From Streptomyces sp. NBC_00271 (GTDB lineage: Bacteria; Actinomycetota; Actinomycetes; Streptomycetales; Streptomycetaceae), in NCBI RefSeq assembly GCF_036178845.1, contig NZ_CP108070.1:992001-1056000 (forward strand): DNA of 64,000 nt. Direction: 5' to 3'. Below are positions 16,798-25,074 of this stretch, in pieces; the first letter of the stretch is position 1; each line of letters starts with the position of its first letter. The notes beneath the pieces are model-generated. The model was not told the origin of the DNA. It did no database searches and saw only the letters and a list, made by a program, of their open reading frames with translations. The position numbers and the translations under genes are program-made.

Positions 16798-18660
16798 GTG
16801 CCCTCACCCCACTCCGACATCGTTGTCAGACCACGGCTTCTCAGCTTCCTGCTGACGGCCGCTCTCGCGTTCGTGGCACTGGTCCCGGTCGCGATGCCCG
16901 CGTCCGCCGCGACCCAGGTGTGCGTACTGACCTGTGACACGCTGGACCCCTCACAGGCCCGGCAGGAGAGCTTCCCGGTGCCGAACAAGGACCTCAACGG
17001 CCGTCGCCTCGAACTGCACGTCTCCGACGCGGACGACATGGCCTGGGCCAGCATCGACAACGGCGTGACCGGCGACTCGGTGTGGCTGGACCGCTCCTGG
17101 GACGGCGGCGTCACCTGGGAAGGACTGCTCGGCAAGGCGAGCATCCCGGGGACCTGGACCGGTACCAGGACGCTGATGTACAACATCACCGATCCTCGCA
17201 ACCACCGGCGCGGGCTCGTGCGGGCCTGCGGCGACGCCGCAGGGGTCGGCTGTACGAACTGGGCCTACCCCACGGTCTGCGACACGCTCTGCGACGGCAC
17301 CGACGCGGGCAAGGCGGCCGGCGACGACCAGCCGGTGCCGTCGACCACCCTCTACGGCCGCACGATCCGGCTGCACGTCGACCAGATGAACTCCATGGCC
17401 TGGGCGAGCATCGACACCGGTGGCGCCGGCGACGAGATCTGGCTCGACCGTTCGTGGGACGGCGGCTCGACCTGGCCGGACGGCTCCTCACTCGGCCGCA
17501 CCAGCACCCCGTCCGGGGCCACCGGGACCCGTACCGCGATGTACGCCACCCGCGATCCGCGTGGGCTCCTCTACGGCGGCGCCGTCCGCGCCTGCGGCCG
17601 GGAGGCGAGCCACAACGAGGGCAGTTGCACCACGTGGGTCAGGCCCGTGCCGACCAGGACACGCGCGGCGGCCGACGCGCTGATGTCCTCGTACGACCCC
17701 TACAACGGCTGGTGGCCGAGCAGTTGGTGGAACTCCGCCGCCACCCTCACCGCGCTCGTCGACTCCTCCCGGGCCACCGGCAGGCACGACTACGACTGGG
17801 TCATCGCGCGCACCTTCGACCAGAACAAGGGCACCTTCGCGGCCGGTGTGCGCAGTTCGGACGCGATCGAGGGCGACTTCATCAGCCGTTCCATCGACGA
17901 CTCGGGCTGGTGGGCCATCGCCTGGATCGACGCGTACGACTACACCGGTGACTCCCGCTATCTGAACGAGGCGGTCACCATCGCCAACTACGTCCAGCAG
18001 TACTGGGACCCCGGCACCTGCGGGGGTGGCGTGTGGTGGGACCGCGAGCGCACCTACAAGAACGCCGTGACGAACGGGCAGTACCTCTGGCTGACCACGG
18101 CGCTGCACCAGCGCATCCCGGGCGACACCGTGTGGCTTCAGCGGGCCAAGACATCCGCCGCCTGGTACCGGTCCAGCGGGGTGATCAACTCCTCCGGTCT
18201 GGTGAACGACGGGCTGACCTCCGCCTGCGCCAACAACGGCTCCACCGTGTGGAGTTACAACCAGGGACTGGCCATCGGCGGCTTCACCGAACTGTGGAAG
18301 ACGACCGGGGACAGCTCGCTGCTGACCACCGCGCGCACCCTGGCCGACGCCGCGATCAGCAGCCCGACGCTGACCTCCGGCGGAGTGCTCACCGAGTCCT
18401 GCGACGTCGGTTCGGCGTCCTGCGACGACAACCAGAAGCAGTTCAAGGGCATCTTCATGCGGAACTTCGCCGACCTCGCGAAGGCCACCGGGTCCGGCAC
18501 CTACCAGAGTTACGTCCAGAAGCAGGCCGACACGCTGTGGGCGCGGGACCGTAGCTCCCTCAGCGCCCTCGGCGAACGCTGGGCCGGTACCAGCCCCAAC
18601 CAGACCGACTGGCGTACCCAGGCCGGCGCCCTCGAAGCGCTCACCGCCGCCGCGGGCTGA
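16798..18660 (+). CDS. Secreted GH76 alpha-1,6-mannanase with duplicated N-terminal module
   Basis: Exported protein of 620 residues starting at the GTG at 16798 behind GAGGCGAG. The signal peptide (SFLLTAALAFVALVPVAMPA) ends near ASAA. Two tandem copies of a roughly 125-residue module follow, each beginning C-DTL-C/D and containing MAWASID(N/T)G, D(S/E)(V/I)WLDRSWDGG and GTRTxMY. The C-terminal half is a GH76 barrel with NGWWPSSWWNSAATLTALVD, the catalytic-type double Asp in SIDDSGWWAIAWIDAYDYTG, and WSYNQGLAIGGFTELWK. GH76 enzymes cleave alpha-1,6-mannan, as in fungal walls. The gene is divergent from the rhamnosidase. Confidence 0.88.
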   Translation: MPSPHSDIVVRPRLLSFLLTAALAFVALVPVAMPASAATQVCVLTCDTLDPSQARQESFPVPNKDLNGRRLELHVSDADDMAWASIDNGVTGDSVWLDRSWDGGVTWEGLLGKASIPGTWTGTRTLMYNITDPRNHRRGLVRACGDAAGVGCTNWAYPTVCDTLCDGTDAGKAAGDDQPVPSTTLYGRTIRLHVDQMNSMAWASIDTGGAGDEIWLDRSWDGGSTWPDGSSLGRTSTPSGATGTRTAMYATRDPRGLLYGGAVRACGREASHNEGSCTTWVRPVPTRTRAAADALMSSYDPYNGWWPSSWWNSAATLTALVDSSRATGRHDYDWVIARTFDQNKGTFAAGVRSSDAIEGDFISRSIDDSGWWAIAWIDAYDYTGDSRYLNEAVTIANYVQQYWDPGTCGGGVWWDRERTYKNAVTNGQYLWLTTALHQRIPGDTVWLQRAKTSAAWYRSSGVINSSGLVNDGLTSACANNGSTVWSYNQGLAIGGFTELWKTTGDSSLLTTARTLADAAISSPTLTSGGVLTESCDVGSASCDDNQKQFKGIFMRNFADLAKATGSGTYQSYVQKQADTLWARDRSSLSALGERWAGTSPNQTDWRTQAGALEALTAAAG

Positions 18661-18680
18661 CGACCGGTTCCGGGAGCCGG

Positions 18681-18711
18681 CTCGCACGCGGATCCCCGGC
18701 CTGCGTGCGAG
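18681..18711. terminator. Hairpin downstream of the GH76 gene
   Basis: CTCGCACGC (18681-18689) pairs exactly with GCGTGCGAG (18703-18711), 21 bases after the GH76 stop. A 9-bp GC-rich stem without a U-run is typical of Streptomyces terminators. Confidence 0.6.
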
Positions 18712-19105
18712 TCGGCGCGCAAGGTGAGTGCCGTACACCTGGGCACAGGGGGGCCTGGTTTCGTTCGCCGGACGCGACCCGACCGACGGCCGAGCAGAGC
18801 CGTAAGGAGCTGCCGGCCGCGCCTCGGCGGGCGCGCTCGGCCCTCCACGACGCGACGAGTTCCTCCGGCGCCTCGTCGAACAGCCCCGGCTACGGCCGAG
18901 GACCTCGCCCGTAGATCACAGTGATCATGAGATCGGCTTCGTGAGACGTGCGGACAGCGGGCGTTGGCGACCTGCCCGCCACTGGGATCCCGGGCCGTTT
19001 CCCACTGTCCGACGGATTCCCGGGGCTGCCCTGCCCGCCGCCAATCCACTCACCGACAACTCTTCTCTCCTTGACAATTTTTTTTGTCGGAGAGATTCTG
19101 GAGCG
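18712..19105. other. Intergenic stretch; ArsR-type operator at its right end
   Basis: No gene is supported here. GACAA (19073-19077) and TTGTC (19084-19088) form an inverted repeat around a T-run, 17 bases before the GTG of an ArsR-like remnant. Such sites are typical of ArsR autoregulation. Confidence 0.45.
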
Positions 19106-19336
19106 GTGCTGGACGTAGCTGTGATCCAAGAACCCGCCACGGCCGAGCCCGGCTCGGCCGTCATGCCGACCGCCCGCCCGGGGCTGCCCCGACAGAAGGT
19201 CAACGACCACCTGAAGGAGCTGGGGCGCATGCCGAGACGGCGGACCGTCCGCCGCTGGACCGACTGGACGGAGACGTGGTCCGGTCGGACGACGAGCACA
19301 TCGAGGCCCGCGCCGCTGACGGGGCTTCCCGGCTGA
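19106..19336 (+). pseudogene. ArsR-family regulator remnant
   Basis: From the GTG at 19106 the frame reads LDVAVIQEPATAEPGSA and then GLPRQKVNDHLKEL. In intact Streptomyces homologues the first block is followed by a SLDPVRARLLAEL helix before EPGSA, and the second is the recognition helix (LPRQKVNYHLKAL). The missing helix indicates an in-frame internal deletion, and sequence after KELG no longer resembles the family. Homologous regulators often precede genes like the dihydrofolate-reductase-like one at 19541, so this was probably its repressor. Confidence 0.55.
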
Positions 19337-19540
19337 CATCCGCAGGCGCGTCCGGACGCCCGTCCGCGCGGCCGGCGCCCCGGCCCGGCAGGGACCGCAT
19401 CGGATAGCGACGGCGCCGCACCAGCCTCCCTCCGGGGCGGCCCGCAAGGAATCCCCACCAGGAGGTCGCCGCCTCGAACGTGGTCGAAGCGACGGCGAGC
19501 AATCGAAAACCGCACACCAGAAACCCCTAAGGAGACCAGC

Positions 19541-20113
19541 ATGCGTACCCTGATCAGCTCCGCCTTCATCTCGCTCGACGGCGTCATGGAGGGCCCGGGC
19601 GGCGAACCCGGCTACCGCAACTCCGGATGGACCTTCAAGGACGTCGAGTTCGTCCCCGAGGCGTTCGACATCAAGGGGCGGGAACAGCAGGAGTCCACCG
19701 CCGTCCTGATGGGCCGGACCAGTTACGAGGCGTTCAGCCCGGTGTGGCCGGACATGAATGAGTTCGCCCACTACAAGACCATGCCGAAGTACGTCGTCTC
19801 CACCACCCTCACTGAGGGCAAGCTCGTCTCGAACTGGGGCGAGACCACCATCCTGCGCTCTCTCGACGAGGTCGCCGCTCTCAAGGAGACCGACGGAGGC
19901 CCGATCATCGTCCACGGCAGCGTCGCCCTGAACCACAGCCTCGCCGACGCCGGCCTGATCGACCGTTACCACCTGCTCGTCTACCCGCTGCTGCTCGGTG
20001 CGGGCAAGCGCCTGTTCCCCGCCACCGACAAGGACACCCAGAAGCTCAAGCTCGTCGAGCACGCCGTGTACTCCAACGGCCTGCAGATGAACGTCCTCGA
20101 CGTCGTCCGCTGA
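19541..20113 (+). CDS. Dihydrofolate reductase-like (RibD C-terminal) family protein
   Basis: This 190-residue cytosolic protein belongs to the RibD C-terminal/DHFR-like family, often called YyaP/YwjB. The signature SSAFISLDGVMEGPGG at the N-terminus, the nucleotide-contact region VLMGRTSYEAFSPVWP, and GGPIIVHGSVALNHSLADAG then LLVYPLLLGAGKRLF are all present. True folate activity is not established for this subfamily. The start at 19541 follows AAGGAGACC. The gene is complete, although its probable upstream ArsR regulator is degraded, so expression may be constitutive. Confidence 0.9.
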   Translation: MRTLISSAFISLDGVMEGPGGEPGYRNSGWTFKDVEFVPEAFDIKGREQQESTAVLMGRTSYEAFSPVWPDMNEFAHYKTMPKYVVSTTLTEGKLVSNWGETTILRSLDEVAALKETDGGPIIVHGSVALNHSLADAGLIDRYHLLVYPLLLGAGKRLFPATDKDTQKLKLVEHAVYSNGLQMNVLDVVR

Positions 20114-20170
20114 TCAAGCCCCGGGGCTTTCCACGGCGCGGGACGCGATGGAGCACCCCAGGAGCAGAAG

Positions 20171-20232
20171 AGGCACAGGCCTAGCGATCACGGAATTGCG
20201 ACGCTCTGTGACCATCGGGAAGGCCTGTGCCT
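20171..20232. repeat. 12-bp perfect inverted repeat with 38-base loop
   Basis: AGGCACAGGCCT (20171-20182) and AGGCCTGTGCCT (20221-20232) are exact reverse complements. The repeat lies between convergent genes (stops at 20113 and 20255), so it may be a bidirectional terminator; the long loop also fits a small IS scar. Confidence 0.5.
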
Positions 20233-20254
20233 GCACTGCCATCATGGCTGTGCT

Positions 20255-21127
20255 TCAGCTGATGCGAGCTCCTGCGCCTGTGACACGGACGCGCGTGTCT
20301 CCCGCGCGCAGCGTCACGGTGAGCTCGCCGGGGCGGCCCAGGTCCGCGCCCTGGTGCAGGGTGAGGACGGCGTCCTCGGGGACCAGGCCGAGATCACGGG
20401 CGTAAGCACCGAACGCGGCGGCCGCGGCGCCGGTCGCCGGGTCCTCGACGACGCCGCCGACGGGGAAGGGGTCACGGACATGGAAGACGGTGGCCGACTC
20501 CCGCCACACCAGCTGGACTGTGGTCAGGTCCAAGCGGTGCATCAGGGCTTCGAGGCGCGCGAAGTCGTAGGCGAGATCTGCGAGGCGGGCGCGCATCGCC
20601 GCCGCGAGAACGAGATGGCGGGCACCGGCGAAGGCGATCCGAGGCGGGAAGGCGGGGTCTAGATCGGCGGTCGGCCAGCCGAGCGCGGCGAGCGCCTCCG
20701 TGAGGTCGGCGGCGGCGATCTCCTCGATGTGCGGCTCGACACTGGTGAGTGTGGCCCGGAGTTTCCCGCCCTCCTCGGCCACTTCCACCGGCACGGTGCC
20801 GGCGCGCGTCGCGAAGACCAGTTCCCCGGGGCCTATCCGCTCGGCGAGCGCGACGGCGGTCGCGACGGTGGCGTGCCCGCAGAACGGCACCTCGGCCTTG
20901 GGGCTGAAGTAACGGATGCTGTACGCCCGCCCCTCCTGGCCGTCGAGGCCCCCCGGGGGCGCGGTCAGGAACGCGGACTCCGAGTATCCGAGGTCGGCGG
21001 CGATGGCCAGCATGTCGCTGTCGTCCAGGGCGGTGGCGTCCAGAACGACACCGGCGGGGTTTCCGCCGTCGGGGTCGCTGGAGAAGGCGGTGTATCGCAG
21101 CACCTCGGGCGGCGTATTCGTCGTCAT
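20255..21127 (-). CDS. PhzF-family isomerase/epimerase-like protein
   Basis: PhzF fold protein of 290 residues starting at MTTNTPPEVLRYTAFSSDPD. The catalytic-type Glu is in ADLGYSESAFL (about residue 47), and PFCGHATVATAVALAE and DPATGAAAAAFGAYARDLGL are the two other family signatures. PhzF itself isomerises a phenazine precursor, but most homologues, including stand-alone ones like this, have unknown substrates. The ATG at 21127 has only a weak ribosome site (ACGAG). The upstream sequence runs straight into an IS5-type transposase tail, so the native promoter may have been replaced. Confidence 0.88.
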   Translation of the reverse strand: MTTNTPPEVLRYTAFSSDPDGGNPAGVVLDATALDDSDMLAIAADLGYSESAFLTAPPGGLDGQEGRAYSIRYFSPKAEVPFCGHATVATAVALAERIGPGELVFATRAGTVPVEVAEEGGKLRATLTSVEPHIEEIAAADLTEALAALGWPTADLDPAFPPRIAFAGARHLVLAAAMRARLADLAYDFARLEALMHRLDLTTVQLVWRESATVFHVRDPFPVGGVVEDPATGAAAAAFGAYARDLGLVPEDAVLTLHQGADLGRPGELTVTLRAGDTRVRVTGAGARIS

Positions 21128-21189
21128 GCTCGTGGCAACGCGGGGCGGGGCCGTGGCTGTTCCCGGACGCGGGTGGAGGCGGAGGTGGG

Positions 21190-21262
21190 CGCCTGCGGCG
21201 GGCCGGCCGTGCAGACCTCGTTCTTCGAGCAGGGCGCGGGTCTTGTTCGAGTCGTAGCCGGC
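21190..21262 (-). pseudogene. IS5-type transposase, 3' fragment (distal to the IS110 insertion)
   Basis: The minus strand reads AGYDSNKTRALLEERGLHGR, a typical IS5 DDE transposase segment, directly abutting the IS110 left end. It continues the HLDA that ends at 22697. After about 20 residues the similarity is lost. Confidence 0.75.
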
Positions 21263-21304
21263 TCTACCTTTCAACCGGTTGGTCCTCCCGTTCGTAGGGT
21301 GGGG

Positions 21305-21450
21305 ACACCAGGGGAGGCGGGTGTGGCTTGTAGCCGGCTGCCGTTCGTGGCCTTCGATGCTTGGCCGCCTGCCTCCCCACGACGACTCGGCCGCCGATTG
21401 GGAAGTGCGAATGTGTCGCTGTGTAGAGCCTTGCCGGCGAGGTCGTCCGT
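21305..21450 (+). ncRNA. Bridge RNA of the IS110 element (target- and donor-binding loops readable)
   Basis: The IS110 leader folds into two internal-loop hairpins. The first is closed by GGGGAGGC (21311-21318) with 21371-21378 and holds GTAGCCGGC (21330-21338), identical to the left target plus core (21254-21262), and GATGC (21356-21360), complementary to the right target from the core (22697-22701). The second is closed by GACGAC (21381-21386) with 21442-21447 and holds GATTGGGAAG (21396-21405), identical to the element's right end (22688-22697), and GTAGAGC (21423-21429), complementary to core plus left end (21261-21267). This is the arrangement known for IS621-type bridge RNAs. Confidence 0.85.
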
Positions 21451-21484
21451 GGTACGCACTGCAAGTACGACCTGATGGAGCACG

Positions 21485-22681
21485 ATGAGCCGGATATGGG
21501 CGGGGACCGACTGCGGCAAGAGCCACCACCACTGCCTGGTCATGAATGCTGATGGCGACACGCTGCTGTCGCGCCGGGTGGCCAACGACGAACCCGAGCT
21601 GCTGAAACTGATCGCTGATGTCCTGGACATCGTCGGTGGAGACCGGGCGACCTGGGCGATGGACATGACGGGCGGTGAACCTGCCCTGTTGATCGAGCTG
21701 CTGCTCAACCACGGACAGGAACTCGTCTACATCCCTGGCATCGCGGTCAACCGGGCCACCGACAGCTACCGAGGTGTGGGGAAGACCGATGCCCGTGATG
21801 CGAGGGTGATCGCGGATCAGGCCCGCATGCGTCGCGATCTGCAACCGATCCGCCCTGGCGACGAGGCCGCCATCGAGCTGCGGCTGCTGACCGAGCACCG
21901 CTCCGACCTGGTTGCCGACCGGACCCGGACCGTGAACCGGCTAAAGTCCCTGCTCACCAGCATGTTCCCGGCCCTGGAACGCGCCTTCGACATGGGCACT
22001 ACCGGTGCTCTGGTCCTGCTCATGGGCTATCAGACACCCGCGGCGATCCGCCGGGCAGGCAAGCGACGCCTTGCGATGTGGCTGCGCAACCGCAAGGTTC
22101 GCACCCCCGAGGCCGTCGCGGCCAAAGCGCTGGAAGCCGCCGACCGTCAGCACACCGCCGTGACCGGGGAGAAGGCCATCGCGAAGATGGTCCACACTCT
22201 GGCGAAGGAGGTGATGACCCTCAACGAGAAGATCGCCGAGACCGACAAGCTCATCGAGGGTCGGTTTCGCGAACACGAACTCGCCGAGGTGATCACGTCG
22301 ATGCCTGGCATCGGGCCGATCCTCGGAGCCGAGTTCCTCGCCGCGACCGGCGGCAGCTTGGATGCCTTCCTCACCGCTGACCGACTCGCGACCTTCGCCG
22401 GGGTGGCACCCGCACCCAAGGACTCCGGCCAGGTCAGCGACAACCACCACCGCCCCCGGCGGTATCACCGACGGCTGCAACGCGTCTTCTTCCAGTCCGC
22501 CATGGTCAGCATCCGCTGGGATCCCAACTCCCGCCGCTTCTACGACCGCAAGAGAGCCGAGGGCAAACACCATGTCCAGGCCGTGCTCGCTCTCGCACGC
22601 CGACGCGTCAATGTGATCTGGGCTCTGATTCGTGACCGACGGTGTTACACCGTCACACCACCAGTCACTCATGCCGCTTGA
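21485..22681 (+). CDS. IS110-family recombinase (DEDD transposase)
   Basis: The protein has 398 residues. The N-terminal RuvC-like DEDD domain shows IWAGTDCGKSHHHCLVMNAD (first Asp), WAMDMTGGEP, and GKTDARDARVIADQAR (last acidic pair), followed by a coiled-coil-like linker near KAIAKMVHTLAKEVMTLNEK. The C-terminal Tnp domain carries MPGIGPILGAEFLAATGG and FAGVAPAPKDSGQ with the conserved Ser. The start at 21485 is an ATG overlapping a GAGCACG site. All catalytic motifs appear intact, and ends and RNA also look intact, so the element is probably active. Confidence 0.95.
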   Translation: MSRIWAGTDCGKSHHHCLVMNADGDTLLSRRVANDEPELLKLIADVLDIVGGDRATWAMDMTGGEPALLIELLLNHGQELVYIPGIAVNRATDSYRGVGKTDARDARVIADQARMRRDLQPIRPGDEAAIELRLLTEHRSDLVADRTRTVNRLKSLLTSMFPALERAFDMGTTGALVLLMGYQTPAAIRRAGKRRLAMWLRNRKVRTPEAVAAKALEAADRQHTAVTGEKAIAKMVHTLAKEVMTLNEKIAETDKLIEGRFREHELAEVITSMPGIGPILGAEFLAATGGSLDAFLTADRLATFAGVAPAPKDSGQVSDNHHRPRRYHRRLQRVFFQSAMVSIRWDPNSRRFYDRKRAEGKHHVQAVLALARRRVNVIWALIRDRRCYTVTPPVTHAA

Positions 22682-22696
22682 CTTCCAGATTGGGAA

Positions 22697-23100
22697 GCAT
22701 CCAGGTGCACCGTGATGTCGTCGGGCAGCGGCCCGAGCTCGTCCGGGCGGTCCAACGTGGGGGCCGGCAGCGGAGATTCATGACAGTTCGCCCGGGCGAG
22801 GACACGGCCGATGGGGATGCCGTACCCATCGGTCATGCCGAAGCGCTTCAGGCCTTGTCTGCCCCGGTCGACCGGGGATCGTCCGGCAACCTCGCTGCCG
22901 CCGAGGGCCTTGGTGATGGGACCGTCGACGGCGATACGATCCAGCACGAGACGACGACGTTGTCATAGGACTTGAGCGCGATGTGCTGGAGCCGCGCGAA
23001 GACGCCAAGTCGCATCCACTCGTCGCGCCGGTTGCGGATCGTGCTGGCCGAGCAGGCCGTGTCGGCGTTGCTTCGTAGGAGAAGCCGAATCGCAAGAGTC
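22697..23100 (-). pseudogene. IS5-type transposase, 5' portion (frameshifted, cut by IS110)
   Basis: In one frame the minus strand reads STIRNRRDEWMRLGVFARLQ then HIALKSYDN. After a one-base shift near 22950 it continues LVLDRIAVDGPITKALGGSE, GRSPVDRGRQGLKRFGMTDG and PLPDDITVHLDA, stopping at the IS110 boundary. These are the N-terminal and RNase-H-like (SPVDRG Asp) parts of an IS5-family transposase. The frameshift is separate from the IS110 insertion. Confidence 0.8.
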
Positions 23101-23109
23101 GCAGGAGGG

Positions 23110-23235
23110 GCGCAACCTCTAAGTCCGTCTTGCCTTGGCAGGCGGCTTCGGCGATCAGGCCCTCCAACAGGGCGGTGAAGACACCGGCGTTCCGCCAGAC
23201 CCGGAAGCGCCTGCGCGTCGCGATCGTCTTCCTAC
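23110..23235 (-). pseudogene. Second IS5-type transposase fragment
   Basis: RKTIATRRRFRVWRNAGVFT then ALLEGLIAEAACQGKTDLEV resembles the middle of a different IS5 subgroup transposase (FRVWRRAGVFERLLEAL...). It is not collinear with the adjoining fragment, so two old IS remnants appear fused. Confidence 0.55.
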
Positions 23236-23261
23236 CGGATCCGCCTTCCAGGCGGATCCGG
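23235..23261. terminator. 11-bp hairpin after the peptidase gene
   Basis: CCGGATCCGCC (23235-23245) pairs exactly with 23251-23261 around TTCCA, 13 bases past the stop of the minus-strand gene ending at 23274. Confidence 0.7.
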
Positions 23262-23273
23262 ATCGGCAAGCTG

Positions 23274-24758
23274 TCAGGACGGCACGGTGGGGCAGCTGGT
23301 GCCCCGTGGTGGGACTGCCAGGTCGGTGAGGTAGCTGTCCACGGCGTCCTCCATGCACGGGCCGCTGGTGACGCTGCCGTGCCCCTGGCCCTCGTAGGTG
23401 AGGAGCACGCCGCTGCGGCCGAGCTGCCGGGCCACCGAGACCGCCCACGGGTAGCCGGTGGCGGGGTCGTGCAGCGCGTTGGACACCAGGATCGGCGGGG
23501 CACCGTGTGCGTCCAGGCGGTGCTGCGGGTTGACGGTCGGCGCGCCCAGACATGCCGCTGCCATGTGGATCGGCAGCAGGTAAGGCAGGTCGGGCGCGGT
23601 CATGTTCATCATGGCGACGAGCGAGGCATATTCCTGGTAGTCGCGCACCGGCAGGTGCCAGTCCGAGCAGAAGACCGGGGTGGCCGGATGCAGCGGCGCT
23701 GTCGAGGTGGGCGACGCGGGCAGCGGCTTGCTCGCGTCCATCCCCGCGATCGCCGTGGCCAGGCCCGCGTAGTCGGCCTCGTAGAACTTCCGGAACGCGA
23801 TCTTGTTGACCAGGTCCGAAGACGACAGCGAGGTGCCCGGCTTCGCCGGGTCCTCCAACTCGCCGCGCCCGGCCTGAGCCAACAGGCCCTGCCAGAGGGC
23901 GCGTACGTCGCGGCCGTGCAGCGCGCAGTCCGCGGCGCCGTCGCACCACTTCACGAACTCCTGGAATGAATCCTCTGCCGTGGCCGCCTCGGACTGCAGG
24001 AAGTCACGGGTGGTCGGGACGCTGTGGTCCATGACGCTCTCCAGCACGATCGCGCGTACCCGGCGCGGGTAGGTCTCGGCGTACTGCGCGCCGAGCAGCG
24101 TGCCGTACGAGCTGCCGTGGAAGGTCAGTTTCCGCTCGCCGAGGGCGGCCCGGAGAGCGTCCAGGTCCCGGACCGTCTGGGCGGTGTCAAGGTGGTCGAA
24201 CACTGGGCCGGTACGGGCCCGGCAGTCGGCACGGAGCTGCCTGTTGTACGCCATGGTGGCGTCGAAGTCCGCCTGGCTCTCCAGCTCCGGTGACGGCCGC
24301 TTGGCAAGCAGCTCGCCGGAGCAGGTCACCGGGTTGCTGCCGCCCACGCCGCGCGGGTCGAAGCTGACGATGTCGAACCTGCGGCGGACCTCGGGGCTGA
24401 ACCGGCTGATGCGGCGCACCACCATCTCCACACCCGAGTCGCCCGGCCCGCCGGGGCCGAACACCATCGAGCCGACGCGTGCGCCGGGGTCGGTGGCCTT
24501 GCGGCGGGCCACGGCCAGGTCGAGTCTCGGCCCGTCCGGGTGGGCCCAGTCGACCGGCACCGAAAGAGTGGCGCACTCGGCTCCCGGCTTCGCCGGGTCG
24601 TCACACGGTGCCCACCGCAGGGCTTCGGTGGCAGACGGCGACGCGTGGACCACGGGAGCGGCGGCGAGACCGGTGATGACGGCCGTGGCGGCTCCCGCGG
24701 CCATGGCCGTGCCCCGCGCGGCGATGCGCCGCAGTGCGGATCTGCCCCTGAACGACAT
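23274..24758 (-). CDS. Secreted alpha/beta hydrolase, S33-type tripeptidyl aminopeptidase-like
   Basis: This exported protein of 494 residues starts with an Arg-rich N-region and signal (RIAARGTAMAAGAATAVITG, cleavage near VHASPSA). The alpha/beta-hydrolase core shows the oxyanion-type GPGGPGDSG, FDIVSFDPRGVGGSNPVTC, and the nucleophile elbow TFHGSSYGTLLG (Ser about residue 220). A C-terminal TAP-like domain has ILVSNALHDPATGYPWAVSV (Asp) and EGQGHGSVTSGPCMEDAVDS (His). This matches Streptomyces secreted tripeptidyl aminopeptidases and related hydrolases. Conserved Cys pairs suggest disulfides. A terminator follows. Confidence 0.9.
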   Translation of the reverse strand: MSFRGRSALRRIAARGTAMAAGAATAVITGLAAAPVVHASPSATEALRWAPCDDPAKPGAECATLSVPVDWAHPDGPRLDLAVARRKATDPGARVGSMVFGPGGPGDSGVEMVVRRISRFSPEVRRRFDIVSFDPRGVGGSNPVTCSGELLAKRPSPELESQADFDATMAYNRQLRADCRARTGPVFDHLDTAQTVRDLDALRAALGERKLTFHGSSYGTLLGAQYAETYPRRVRAIVLESVMDHSVPTTRDFLQSEAATAEDSFQEFVKWCDGAADCALHGRDVRALWQGLLAQAGRGELEDPAKPGTSLSSSDLVNKIAFRKFYEADYAGLATAIAGMDASKPLPASPTSTAPLHPATPVFCSDWHLPVRDYQEYASLVAMMNMTAPDLPYLLPIHMAAACLGAPTVNPQHRLDAHGAPPILVSNALHDPATGYPWAVSVARQLGRSGVLLTYEGQGHGSVTSGPCMEDAVDSYLTDLAVPPRGTSCPTVPS

Positions 24759-25074
24759 GGATCCTCCTCGTGAAGAGAGCGGTTGTGTCAGGCATGCGGA
24801 CCCGGCCGGGGCACCGTCGTCACGTTAGGCGCACTGTTGCCCATGTGGTGCACCTGTCAGGGGCTTCTCCGGGTCGGGTCGGGGTCCGCTCAGGGGCGAT
24901 CGGGGCGCAGGGCGGAAAACGGTCAGGGTTGGGTCAGGGGCAGGCTCCGTCGCAGTCCCGGTCGGCCCGTCGGCCACGACGCCGACGCCGGCCTCGGCCC
25001 ACTCCTACGCGCCTCGACGATCTGGATCAAAGTCCTCACCCGGACCACCCATTGATCACGACTCGATACGCGCC
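24759..25074. other. Intergenic region, nothing recognised
   Basis: About 316 bases between two minus-strand genes. It should hold the peptidase promoter, but no clear -35/-10 pair, repeat or small gene is supported. Confidence 0.4.

Larger units (their letters stand above)
21261..22698 (+). mobile_element. IS110-family element inserted in an IS5-type transposase gene
   Basis: The element lies between two copies of the dinucleotide GC (21261-21262 and 22697-22698). Excising 21263-22698 rejoins the flanks as the codons for VHLDAGYDS, an unbroken IS5 transposase motif, which fixes the ends directly. The left non-coding end is 222 bases and the right only 15 bases, the layout of the IS110 group. 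Confidence 0.9.

Noticed and set aside
13586..16807. A 1073-residue version of the rhamnosidase starting at 16807
   Set aside because: The extra 111 residues cross the LacI-type operator and run into the opposite gene's leader; the ATG at 16474 has GGGAGG and begins a signal peptide.
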